DNA of 8,188 bases from an uncultured Lachnospiraceae bacterium (GTDB taxonomy: Bacteria > Bacillota_A > Clostridia > Lachnospirales > Lachnospiraceae). A program made the translations under genes and the position numbers. Shown here piece by piece: positions 1-6,396 of the stretch. How positions within the stretch are numbered: the stretch's first letter is position 1; each line of letters starts with the position of its first letter. Under the pieces are notes generated by a model. The model searched no databases and was not told where the DNA came from. It worked only from the letters and a program-made list of their open reading frames with translations. The stretch lies in assembly GCA_900553635.1 (NCBI GenBank), contig USDU01000107.1, positions 1 through 8,188 on the forward strand, in the 5' to 3' direction.

Positions 1-1114
1 ATACAGGCTTTGCCTTCTCAAGCAGGTGAGTAGTCGGGAAGTCGGTGGTAACCTTTCCGTCGATCTCGTAGCCTGTGCAGACCGGAATTTCATCCAGATA
101 GCCCAGTACGTCCAGTACTGTGAAGGCTACGCCGGTAGCGCCCTGGATCCGGCAGCCGTACTTGGATGCCACACAGTCATACCAGCCCATTCTTCTGGGT
201 CGGCCTGTGGTTGCGCCAAACTCTCCGCCGTCGCCGCCTCTGCGTCTCAGCTCGTCTGCCTCGTCGCCGAAGATCTCGCTGACGAACGCGCCTGCGCCTA
301 CAGCGCTGGAGTATGCCTTGCTGACTACGATGATTTCCTTGATCTCATAGGGCGGAATACCTGCGCCGATGGCGCCGTAAGCTGCCAGGGTAGAGGAAGA
401 GGTAACCATCGGGTAAATGCCGTGATCCGGATCCTTCATGGAACCAAGCTGACCCTCCAGCAGGATATTCTTGCCCTCGTGGATCGCGTCCCACAGATAC
501 TTGGATACGTCACATACGTAGGGCTCTACCATCTTCTTATACTCCATCAGCTCCTCATAGATCTTGTCCTCATCGAGAGCCGGCTTATGATACAGGTTCT
601 CCAGAACCACATTCTTCTTCACGCATACATTGGCGATCTTATCGCGAAGATACTTTTCGTCCGCGAACAGCTCGCTGACCTGGAAACCAATCTTCGCGTA
701 TTTATCAGAATAGAAGGGCGCGATACCGGACTTGGTGGAACCGAAGGCTTTTCCTCCCAGACGTTCCTCCTCGCACTGGTCAAACAGGATATGATAAGAC
801 ATCACAATCTGCGCACGGTTGGATACAAGAATCTTCGGGGTCGGAACTCCCTTCTCCACAATGCTCTGAATCTCGTTGAACAGAACCGGAATATTCAGTG
901 CGACTCCATTTCCAATGATGCTGGTGGTATGATTATAAAATACACCAGACGGCAGGCTGTGCAGCGCGAACTTTCCGTAATTGTTTACGATTGTGTGGCC
1001 TGCGTTTGCACCGCCCTGAAAACGGACGATGATGTCAGACTTCTGAGCAAGCATATCTGTGATCTTACCCTTTCCCTCGTCACCCCAGTTGGCGCCTACG
1101 ATTGCTTTTACCAT
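1..1114 (-). CDS. purA: Adenylosuccinate synthetase PurA, C-terminus cut by window edge
   Basis: PurA is the cytosolic enzyme that joins IMP and aspartate using GTP, the first committed step from IMP to AMP. The reading frame starts at ATG 1114-1112, with GGAGGG at 1129-1124 as its Shine-Dalgarno, and stays open to the left edge (371 codons). The family is usually about 425-430 residues, so roughly 55 C-terminal residues lie outside. The N-terminal motif GANWGDEGKGK (residues 7-17) carries the catalytic Asp12, and GGANAGHT (34-41) carries the partner His40. Further on are SGIAPFYSDK, DPDHGIYPMVTSSST and the signature GATTGRPRRMGW. Several positions differ from the E. coli type as I recall it (GTTGRGIGPAYEDK, EGAQGTLLDIDHG), which I recognise as a variant common in Lachnospiraceae-like clostridia. 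Retention of Asp12 argues against PurZ. The identification is firm; the kinetic meaning of the substitutions is unknown. Confidence 0.95.
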   Translation of the reverse strand, partial: MVKAIVGANWGDEGKGKITDMLAQKSDIIVRFQGGANAGHTIVNNYGKFALHSLPSGVFYNHTTSIIGNGVALNIPVLFNEIQSIVEKGVPTPKILVSNRAQIVMSYHILFDQCEEERLGGKAFGSTKSGIAPFYSDKYAKIGFQVSELFADEKYLRDKIANVCVKKNVVLENLYHKPALDEDKIYEELMEYKKMVEPYVCDVSKYLWDAIHEGKNILLEGQLGSMKDPDHGIYPMVTSSSTLAAYGAIGAGIPPYEIKEIIVVSKAYSSAVGAGAFVSEIFGDEADELRRRGGDGGEFGATTGRPRRMGWYDCVASKYGCRIQGATGVAFTVLDVLGYLDEIPVCTGYEIDGKVTTDFPTTHLLEKAKPV

Positions 1115-1156
1115 AGCTTGTATCCCTCCATTAGGTTTAAATACTGAAAATTAAAT

Positions 1157-1187
1157 AACGTCAGTGCAGACGCACTGCACCGACGTT
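1157..1187 (-). repeat. Inverted repeat (hairpin or operator) at the predicted purA transcription start
   Basis: Seen directly: outer arms AACGTC (1157-1162) and GACGTT (1182-1187), one A/C mismatch, inner arms GTGCAG (1164-1169) and CTGCAC (1175-1180), and a 5-nt loop ACGCA. That gives 12 paired positions over 31 bp. On the minus strand it begins 2 bp after the predicted -10 box of purA and is followed by a loosely T-rich stretch (ATTTAATTTT). It could be a terminator for messages running in from livF, an operator over the purA start, or a 5' end RNA hairpin. The palindrome is certain; its role is inferred. Confidence 0.6.
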
Positions 1188-1188
1188 T

Positions 1189-1217
1189 AGTATACCTTGT
1201 TTTTCTCAAAAAGTAAA
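1189..1217 (-). promoter_or_regulatory. Predicted sigma-A type promoter for purA
   Basis: On the minus strand a -35 box TTTACT (1217-1212, 4 of 6 matches) and a -10 box TATACT (1194-1189, 5 of 6) are separated by exactly 17 bp. The DNA upstream (about 1218-1256) is very AT-rich, as in an UP element. The predicted start is near 1182, giving a leader of about 68 nt before the purA ATG. The boxes are read by eye and not tested. Confidence 0.6.
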
Positions 1218-1282
1218 TGGATTTCTTTCTATAAATTATGATTATTTATAATTTACGCTTATGATCCCTTTTAACGTCCTTT

Positions 1283-1999
1283 TTACTTCTTTGCTTTTCC
1301 CAGATACGCCGCCTTCACTGCTTCATTTTCCAGAAGCTCGGCTCCGGTTCCTCTCAGGGTAATGCGGCCGGTCTCCATGACATAGCCCAGGTTTGCGGCC
1401 TTCAGGGCCATGTTCGCATTCTGCTCTACCAGGAGGATGGTCACGCCCTGCTTATTGATCTCCCGGATGATATCAAATACGCCTTTTACAATGATGGGGG
1501 CCAGTCCCAGGGACGGCTCATCCATCATGATAATCTCCGGTCTCGACATCAGCGCGCGACCGATGGCCAGCATCTGCTGCTCGCCGCCGGACAGGGTTCC
1601 GGCCAGCTGCCAGGAACGTTCCTTCAAGCGGGGAAACAGATCATAGACCCAGTTCATATCCTCGTCCAGAGAATCTTTTCGCATATAAGCGCCGATTTTC
1701 AGGTTCTCGGCTACGGTCATATCCGGGAACACCCGGCGTCCCTCAGGTACCAGGGTAATTCCCTTGGTTACAATCTGCTCCGTGGGCATGCCAGCCAGCT
1801 CCTCTCCCTTCAGGAGAATACTGCCGCTCTCCGGCTTCACCAGGCCCACGATAGAACGAAGGGTAGAGCTTTTGCCTGCGCCGTTGGCTCCAATCAGGGT
1901 CACGACCTCGCCCTTTGGCACGGCGAAGCTGATATCCTTCACGGCCTTGATGCCGCCGTAGGATACGTTCAAATCTTTGACTTCCAGAATATTACTCAT
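1283..1999 (-). CDS. livF: Branched-chain amino acid ABC transporter ATPase LivF
   Basis: This is one of the two cytoplasmic nucleotide-binding subunits that power the LivHM importer. The 238-residue product has the full ABC set: Walker A GANGAGKS (37-44), the LivF-type VPEGRRVF segment (84-91) in the Q-loop region, signature LSGGEQQ (136-142), Walker B IIMMDEP (156-162), D-loop SLGL, and LVEQN (190-194), where LivF proteins normally carry Gln in place of the switch His. The length is typical for LivF (about 235-240). The start is ATG 1999-1997 because GGAGGT sits 7 nt upstream (2012-2007). A longer open frame runs to 2140, but its first 47 codons lie inside livG and look nothing like an ABC domain. 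The gene overlaps the livG stop by 8 bp, implying translational coupling. It ends the liv operon, and no strong terminator directly follows it. Confidence 0.96.
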   Translation of the reverse strand: MSNILEVKDLNVSYGGIKAVKDISFAVPKGEVVTLIGANGAGKSSTLRSIVGLVKPESGSILLKGEELAGMPTEQIVTKGITLVPEGRRVFPDMTVAENLKIGAYMRKDSLDEDMNWVYDLFPRLKERSWQLAGTLSGGEQQMLAIGRALMSRPEIIMMDEPSLGLAPIIVKGVFDIIREINKQGVTILLVEQNANMALKAANLGYVMETGRITLRGTGAELLENEAVKAAYLGKAKK

Positions 2000-2843
2000 C
2001 GTCCGCACCTCCCAGATAAGCTTCGATAACCTTCGGATTGTTCCGGATCTCCTCCGGGGTACCCTCCGCGATGGGCTTTCCAAAATCCAGCACGTAGATG
2101 CGGTCGGAAATCTCCATAACCAGATCCATATGATGCTCAATCATAAAGACCGTCAGGTCAAACTGCCTGCGGATCTTATCAATGAACTCCGTCAGTTCCA
2201 GGGTCTCCTGGGGGTTCATACCAGCCGCCGGTTCGTCCAGAAGCAGAAGCTCCGGCTTGGTGGCCAGGGCACGGGCGATCTCCAGATGACGCTGCTTGCC
2301 ATAGGGCAGAGAGGTCGCCAGCTCATTTCTCACATCAGTCAGGCCCACGATCTCCAGAAGCCGTTCCGTCTCCTCCCGCATCTTCGCCTCTTCCTTTCCA
2401 TTCAGGTGGAAGGTGGCCGTAAAAATATTGCTGGTGCGCAGCATATGCTTGGCAATCAGGATGTTGTCGAATACGGTCTGGCTCTTGAACAGACGGATAT
2501 TCTGAAAGGTTCTGGCGATACCAAGTCTTGTAATTTTATCCGGCGTGGGAGCCAGTACATGCTGACCTGTATACGTGGCCGGATTCTCGCCCCGGTACAG
2601 CTTCTTCATCTTGCCCTGGGGGTGGTTCTGGACGATTTTATTGCCCTTATAGTAAATGGCGCCGTTACTGGGCGCGTATACGCCTGTGATCACATTGAAG
2701 GCCGTGGTCTTACCGGCTCCGTTGGGGCCGATGAGGGACACGATTTCCCCCTTGTTGATCTCCAGATTCATATTGTCCACGGCAATGACACCGCCAAACT
2801 GCATGGTGATATTTTCTACCTTCAGTACATTTTCCGTACTCAT
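1992..2843 (-). CDS. livG: Branched-chain amino acid ABC transporter ATPase LivG
   Basis: This is the second ATPase subunit of the importer and is expected to pair with LivF under the LivH/LivM permeases. Visible motifs in 283 residues are Walker A GPNGAGKT (39-46), Q-loop Gln114 in RTFQNIRLF, a signature region LPYGKQRHLEIARAL (179-193) of the degenerate kind usual in LivG, Walker B LLLLDEP (199-205), and switch His237 in MIEHHMD. It ends with the typical LivG tail EGTPEEIRNNPKVIEAYLG. The protein is longer than E. coli LivG (about 255) because of extra residues about 73-103 between the early beta region and the Q-loop. The start at ATG 2843-2841 has GGAGGC 8 nt upstream and overlaps the livM stop in an ATGA arrangement, so translation is probably coupled. 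Confidence 0.96.
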   Translation of the reverse strand: MSTENVLKVENITMQFGGVIAVDNMNLEINKGEIVSLIGPNGAGKTTAFNVITGVYAPSNGAIYYKGNKIVQNHPQGKMKKLYRGENPATYTGQHVLAPTPDKITRLGIARTFQNIRLFKSQTVFDNILIAKHMLRTSNIFTATFHLNGKEEAKMREETERLLEIVGLTDVRNELATSLPYGKQRHLEIARALATKPELLLLDEPAAGMNPQETLELTEFIDKIRRQFDLTVFMIEHHMDLVMEISDRIYVLDFGKPIAEGTPEEIRNNPKVIEAYLGGADDE

Positions 2844-3925
2844 TTGGAAGCGCCTCCTTCCGTTACTTTCTTTTTCTTAAATCGATTGCGGAAGAAATTC
2901 GCGATTCCTTCGATCGAAAATTCTTTGTCGCCCATGATACCCTTGCGGTAGAACAGCACTACGCACATGATGATGACCGCGAAAACCACCTTACGGAAGC
3001 CGGCGCGTAAGAAGGGCACATGGAAGCTTCCGATGTACAGGTTGTCATTGTCCAGGAAACGCAGCCACCACTCGGAGCAGGCGATGAACAGGAAGGAGCT
3101 GATGCAGCTTCCGGTTACGGAACCGATACCGCCGATGACCACAATCAGTAAAATCTCATAGGTCATCGCAGACTTGAACATGGACGCCTGAATGGTAGTC
3201 TGATACATGGCCAGCAGTCCTCCGGAGATACCCGCGAAGAAGGAGCTGATGACAAACGCCAGACGCTTATGATGGGCCAGATTGATACCCATGGCCTCCG
3301 CCGCGATTTCATCATCACGGATGGCCTTGAACGCACGGCCATAGGTAGAGTTAATCAGCATCACAATCACAGCGATACAGATACCCGACACGATGAACGG
3401 ATATAATACGGACTTGAAGGCCGGGAAATTACGCAGCAGGTTGGAGCCGTTGGTCAGCGGGCCCAGCTTATCCCACTGGAATACCGCACGGATGATCTCC
3501 GCAAAGCCCAGAGTCGCGATAGCCAGATAATCGCTCTTCAGACGCAGTACCGGCAGACCGATGAGGTAAGCGAAGATCGCAGCCACGATACCGCCCGCAA
3601 TCAGGGCCAGGGGTACCGGAATGGCAAACTGTACGATACCGCCGTTAAAATACTGATAGACACTGGCTCTGGATTCCACCGGAATCGTCAAGATACCGTA
3701 TGTATAAGCGCCCAACAGCATAAAGCCCGCCTGACCTAAGGAAAACAGGCCGGTGAAGCCGTTCAGCAGGTTCATGGACACTGCCACCAGCGCGTAAATC
3801 GCGCCCTTTTTCAATACTGTAAACAACATGGAACCAGACGGCAGGATCTGCTCCAGTACAAAGAGCAGAAGGAGAAGTCCTCCGATCAGGCCGACGTTCC
3901 ACATGACCTTTGTCTGTTTTTTCAT
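2840..3925 (-). CDS. livM: Branched-chain amino acid ABC transporter permease LivM
   Basis: This inner-membrane permease forms the substrate channel together with LivH. The 361-residue product opens with a short basic tail (MKKQTK) and a hydrophobic segment (about 10-29). It then shows several more membrane spans, including about 43-75, 103-127, 173-192, 222-242, 256-283 and 312-326. The family motif appears as GFTGLFSLGQAGFMLLGAY (57-74). The cytoplasmic EAA-type coupling loop, which docks on the ATPases, is GRAFKAIRDDEIAAEAMGIN (196-215). The C-terminus is Lys-rich (RFKKKK). The start at ATG 3925-3923 has GGAGGC 8 nt upstream, and the gap to the livH stop is only 14 bp, so the Shine-Dalgarno fills the intergenic space. 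The permease assignment is firm. Leu/Ile/Val specificity is assumed from the family. Confidence 0.95.
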   Translation of the reverse strand: MKKQTKVMWNVGLIGGLLLLLFVLEQILPSGSMLFTVLKKGAIYALVAVSMNLLNGFTGLFSLGQAGFMLLGAYTYGILTIPVESRASVYQYFNGGIVQFAIPVPLALIAGGIVAAIFAYLIGLPVLRLKSDYLAIATLGFAEIIRAVFQWDKLGPLTNGSNLLRNFPAFKSVLYPFIVSGICIAVIVMLINSTYGRAFKAIRDDEIAAEAMGINLAHHKRLAFVISSFFAGISGGLLAMYQTTIQASMFKSAMTYEILLIVVIGGIGSVTGSCISSFLFIACSEWWLRFLDNDNLYIGSFHVPFLRAGFRKVVFAVIIMCVVLFYRKGIMGDKEFSIEGIANFFRNRFKKKKVTEGGASK

Positions 3926-3939
3926 GACCGAACGCCTCC

Positions 3940-4824
3940 TTATACTTTATCAATGACTTTCTCACCGAACAGACCCGTGGGCTTTGCAATGAGAATGACA
4001 ATCAACAGGGCAAAGGTGAACGCGTCAGAAAAGGTAGTCCAGCCCAGACCCTTGATGATATTTTCACAGATACCGATAATAAACGCGCCGATGACCGCGC
4101 CCGGAATGGAGCCGATGCCGCCGAATACGGCTGCGACAAAGGCCTTCAGACCGGGCATTGCGCCTGCGGTCGGAGTGACGCCGGTGTAGTTGGTGAAGAA
4201 CAGCATACTTCCGATGGCCGCCAGAAAGCTTCCGATGATAAAGGTCATGCTGATAACGGAATTAATCTTAATTCCCATCAGCTGGGAAGTTTCAAAATCA
4301 CGGGAAGCCGCGCGCATGGCCATACCGATCTTGGTGTATTTGATCAGGGCTACCAGAGCCAGCACCAGCACAATAGTCAGAACCGGAGTGATGACTGTCA
4401 CGCGCTTGGTGGTTGCGCCAAAGACGCTGATGGTATCACTGAGCCAGGGAATGGCCGGATACTGCTGGGACAGACCTCCGGTCACATAAAGCGCCAGATT
4501 CTGCAGCAGATAGGACACACCGATGGCGGAAATCATGATGGACATTCTCGGAGCGCTTCGAAGCGGCTTATAAGCCACACGCTCCACGGTAAAGCCCAGA
4601 AGCACCGTCAGAACAATCATCAACGGAATCGCCACATAGATAGGCATGACCGTCATGGCATATACCATAATCAGACCTGCCACCATGAAAATATCGCCGT
4701 GAGCGAAGTTAATCAGTCTCAAAATTCCGTAGACCATGGTATAGCCAATGGCAATCAGCGCATACTGTCCGCCTACGGAAATGCCTGCCATCAGGTAGGG
4801 CAGGTTCTGGTTAATCCATTCCAT
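3940..4824 (-). CDS. livH: Branched-chain amino acid ABC transporter permease LivH
   Basis: This is the second permease of the importer, 294 residues, close to E. coli LivH in length. About eight membrane segments are visible: about 11-34, 44-60, 62-80, 97-115, 145-163, 191-213, 227-250 and 267-282. The family signatures are GYTMVYGILRLINFAHGD (27-44) and the coupling loop GMAMRAASRDFETSQLMGI (167-185). FGGIGSIPGAVIGAF (234-248) is also typical. The start is ATG 4824-4822 (MEWINQ), with GGAGGT 6 nt upstream. An in-frame ATG at 4896 would add 24 residues, but these would be encoded by the GC-rich hairpin and carry no homology. The 96-bp gap upstream holds a terminator-like structure, so expression probably depends on readthrough from the receptor gene. 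Confidence 0.95.
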   Translation of the reverse strand: MEWINQNLPYLMAGISVGGQYALIAIGYTMVYGILRLINFAHGDIFMVAGLIMVYAMTVMPIYVAIPLMIVLTVLLGFTVERVAYKPLRSAPRMSIMISAIGVSYLLQNLALYVTGGLSQQYPAIPWLSDTISVFGATTKRVTVITPVLTIVLVLALVALIKYTKIGMAMRAASRDFETSQLMGIKINSVISMTFIIGSFLAAIGSMLFFTNYTGVTPTAGAMPGLKAFVAAVFGGIGSIPGAVIGAFIIGICENIIKGLGWTTFSDAFTFALLIVILIAKPTGLFGEKVIDKV

Positions 4825-4830
4825 ACAATA

Positions 4831-4836
4831 ACCTCC
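4831..4836 (-). promoter_or_regulatory. Shine-Dalgarno fixing the livH start
   Basis: GGAGGT lies 6 nt before ATG 4824 and directly abuts the T6 tract of the upstream hairpin. It selects MEWINQ over the longer frame starting at 4896. The ribosome site and the terminator tail touch, so ribosome loading and termination or folding could influence each other (inference). Confidence 0.8.
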
Positions 4837-4909
4837 AAAAAACCAGGCTGAAAACATGGGTATGGCGGGAGCGCGCATCAGCGCTCCCGCCACCAAAGCT
4901 TTTCAGCCT
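4837..4909 (-). terminator. Nested hairpin with T6 tail between livJ and livH (leaky terminator or mRNA stabiliser)
   Basis: An outer 10-bp stem pairs AGGCTGAAAA (4845-4854) with TTTTCAGCCT (4900-4909). Inside it a 12-bp perfect GC-rich stem pairs TGGCGGGAGCGC (4863-4874) with GCGCTCCCGCCA (4881-4892) around a 6-nt loop. On the minus strand the outer stem is followed by GG and then six T (4842-4837). It lies 12 bp after the receptor gene stop. Inferred role: partial termination and protection of the receptor mRNA 3' end, so that the receptor is made in excess over LivHMGF. Confidence 0.8.
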
Positions 4910-4920
4910 TTTCTTTTAAA

Positions 4921-6132
4921 TTACTTGCTTACACTCTGTTCTGCTACGAACTCCCATGCGCCTGTCTCGGTGTTCGCCTGCTTGATGTAAGCGGTATCAC
5001 GGTTCGCGTCACCAGTCTCATTGAAGGTGATGTGTCCGGTTACGCCGGTGTAGTCCACGTTCCAGAGCGCCTCGTTCACTGCTGCCGGGTCGGTAGAGCC
5101 TGCTGCCTTCAGAGCCTCCAGTGCAGTGTAGTAAGCGTCATAGCCCATAACGGTCAGACCAGATACCGTATCGTCACCACCGTTATTTGCCTTTGCAGTG
5201 GAATCGCTGTTAATCCAGTCCTTGATGCCTGCATCGAACTCCTGATTTGCGCCCTCCTGGTAGAAGGTAGTTACATAAATCTGAAGGTCTTTACCCTTTG
5301 CTGCATTCAGAATGACGTTGGAATCCCAGGTATCTGTGGAAAGAATCGGCATTTCCAGTCCCTGTGCGGCTGCCTGCTCGATAATCAGGGCTGCTGCCTC
5401 GGTAGAGCTGGGAGCAAAGAATACGTCGGCTCCTGCCTTCTTTGCAGATGTAATGTAAGAGGTAAAGTCGCTGTTTCCTTCCTGGAAGGTCTCAGCTACA
5501 ACCTCTCCGCCCAGCGCCTCAAAGGCCTGTGTGAAGTAGTAACCAAGTCCTGTGGAATAGTCGTCGCCAAGCTTGGTCAGGACGTATGCTTTCTTTGCGT
5601 TAAATTTGTCTTTGGCGAAGTTCGCGTGAACCGTCCCCTGGAAGGGATCCAGGAAGCAGATACGGAAGTAATGGGTGTTGCCCTCGGTAACCTGCGGGTT
5701 GGTGCAGGTAACGCCGATGGCCGGGATTCCTGCCTCCTTGAATACGTCAGAAGCTGCGATGGAAACACCGGATCCGTAGGAACCAAGTACTACGGATACC
5801 TTGTCGCTCACCAGAGTAGCCGCTGCGGAAGGTCCTTTATCGTTGGAAGACTCATTGTCTACAATGTCAAGCTGTACCGTATACTCAGTACCACCAATTT
5901 CTACCGTCGGAGTTACATAGTTGGCATACTGGATACCTAAGGTCTCCTGCTTTCCGCCTGCTCCGTTGTCTCCGGACGCCGGCTCATATACACCAATCTT
6001 TACCACATTTCCGTCTGTGGCAGATGCGTCGGCGCTTGCGGAACTGCTGTCAGAGCTTCCGCCGGAGCATCCTGCCAGCATGGTGCTGACCATAGCCGCC
6101 GCAAGTAATACTGATAATGCACGCTTCTTCAT
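4921..6132 (-). CDS. livJ: Branched-chain amino acid ABC transporter substrate-binding lipoprotein (LivJ/LivK type)
   Basis: This extracellular receptor captures the amino acid and delivers it to LivHM. The 403-residue product starts with a lipoprotein signal: MKKR, a hydrophobic stretch, then lipobox LAGC with the lipidated Cys22. A Ser/Ala/Asp-rich flexible linker follows (23-41). The rest is a type I periplasmic-binding fold of the Leu/Ile/Val family. GSYGSGVSIAASDVF (117-131) and CTNP (143-146) match the places where LivJ contributes Ser79 and Thr102 to the alpha-amino and carboxyl groups of the ligand, and STDTWDS (265-271) matches the second-lobe ligand loop. The start at ATG 6132-6130 has GGAGG 9 nt upstream. 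It is the first gene of the operon and sits behind its own promoter. The exact ligand is not shown by sequence; related receptors bind other amino acids or amides. No urease or amidase genes are nearby to suggest the Urt type. Confidence 0.93.
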   Translation of the reverse strand: MKKRALSVLLAAAMVSTMLAGCSGGSSDSSSASADASATDGNVVKIGVYEPASGDNGAGGKQETLGIQYANYVTPTVEIGGTEYTVQLDIVDNESSNDKGPSAAATLVSDKVSVVLGSYGSGVSIAASDVFKEAGIPAIGVTCTNPQVTEGNTHYFRICFLDPFQGTVHANFAKDKFNAKKAYVLTKLGDDYSTGLGYYFTQAFEALGGEVVAETFQEGNSDFTSYITSAKKAGADVFFAPSSTEAAALIIEQAAAQGLEMPILSTDTWDSNVILNAAKGKDLQIYVTTFYQEGANQEFDAGIKDWINSDSTAKANNGGDDTVSGLTVMGYDAYYTALEALKAAGSTDPAAVNEALWNVDYTGVTGHITFNETGDANRDTAYIKQANTETGAWEFVAEQSVSK

Positions 6133-6151
6133 AACTATTTTCCTCCTCTGT

Positions 6152-6217
6152 CCACGCTTCGGCTGTCACCGACAATTCATACCCTTTTGTTCGTCCTACA
6201 AAGACATTTGTGCGTGG
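6152..6217 (-). promoter_or_regulatory. Structured 5' leader of the liv operon (possible)
   Basis: The predicted liv leader runs from about 6228 to 6133 (about 95 nt). CCACGC and GCGTGG (6212-6217 and 6152-6157) can pair to close a 54-nt loop ending 5 nt before the Shine-Dalgarno, and TGTC/GACA forms a small inner hairpin. No T-box or known riboswitch signature is visible. A 6-bp closing helix is weak evidence, so a regulatory role is speculative. Confidence 0.25.
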
Positions 6218-6234
6218 TTTTTAATATGGGCTTT

Positions 6235-6263
6235 AGTATAGCACGTTTAAAATCGAATAGCAA
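6235..6263 (-). promoter_or_regulatory. Predicted promoter of the liv operon
   Basis: On the minus strand, -35 TTGCTA (6263-6258, 4 of 6) and -10 TATACT (6240-6235, 5 of 6) are separated by exactly 17 bp. The TGC immediately before the -10 box gives an extended -10. The predicted start is near 6228. It is the only good promoter between the upstream gene's terminator and livJ. The 264 bp between livJ and the upstream gene hold only this promoter, the leader and that terminator; no extra gene is seen. Confidence 0.7.
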
Positions 6264-6329
6264 GAGGATTTTGCAAAAAAGTTGTATCCCGGACGGACAT
6301 TTGCCTTTACAGGGCGAACGTGCGATGGC

Positions 6330-6361
6330 AAAAAAAGAGCCCGTCCATGCTGGACTGACTC
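6330..6361 (-). terminator. Intrinsic terminator of the DUF6465-like gene
   Basis: On the minus strand GAGTCAGTCC pairs with GGACGGGCTC across loop AGCAT. The 10-position stem has one G-T wobble and one A/G mismatch and runs straight into seven T (6336-6330). It lies 35 bp after the stop codon and ahead of the liv promoter, so the two units are insulated. Confidence 0.85.
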
Positions 6362-6396
6362 TTTCCTCGTATCACATATATTTTATCCGGTGTAAA

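Noticed and set aside
1..1114. PurZ (phage-type enzyme for diaminopurine DNA) rather than PurA
   Set aside because: The catalytic Asp in WGDEGKGK is retained, and the setting is chromosomal with no phage genes.
26..1147. Long plus-strand open frame (373 codons)
   Set aside because: It is antisense to purA, whose protein is clearly conserved; the plus-strand product shows no recognisable family.
1232..1255. AT-only inverted repeat TAAATTAT/ATAATTTA as the livF terminator
   Set aside because: The stem is entirely A-T with an 8-nt loop and no T-tract after it on the minus strand; better explained as AT-rich promoter-upstream DNA.
2000..2140. 47-codon N-terminal extension of LivF from ATG 2140
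   Set aside because: It lies inside livG in another frame and is not ABC-like; ATG 1999 has a well-placed GGAGGT.
1977..2951. Long plus-strand open frame opposite livG
   Set aside because: It is antisense to livG/livM and has no recognisable product; a by-product of codon bias on the coding strand.
3645..4001. Minus-strand open frame of 118 codons across the livH-livM junction
   Set aside because: It is out of frame with both permeases and lacks family features.
4825..4896. 24-codon N-terminal extension of LivH from ATG 4896
   Set aside because: It would be encoded by the hairpin itself, resembles no LivH N-terminus, and the GGAGGT at 4836-4831 points to ATG 4824.
5032..5940. Plus-strand open frame of 302 codons opposite the receptor gene
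   Set aside because: Cys-rich, patternless translation antisense to a clear lipoprotein gene with lipobox and Shine-Dalgarno.
6133..6228. T-box or leucine-sensing leader peptide before livJ
   Set aside because: The leader is too short for a T-box, and no run of Leu/Ile/Val codons in a small reading frame is present.
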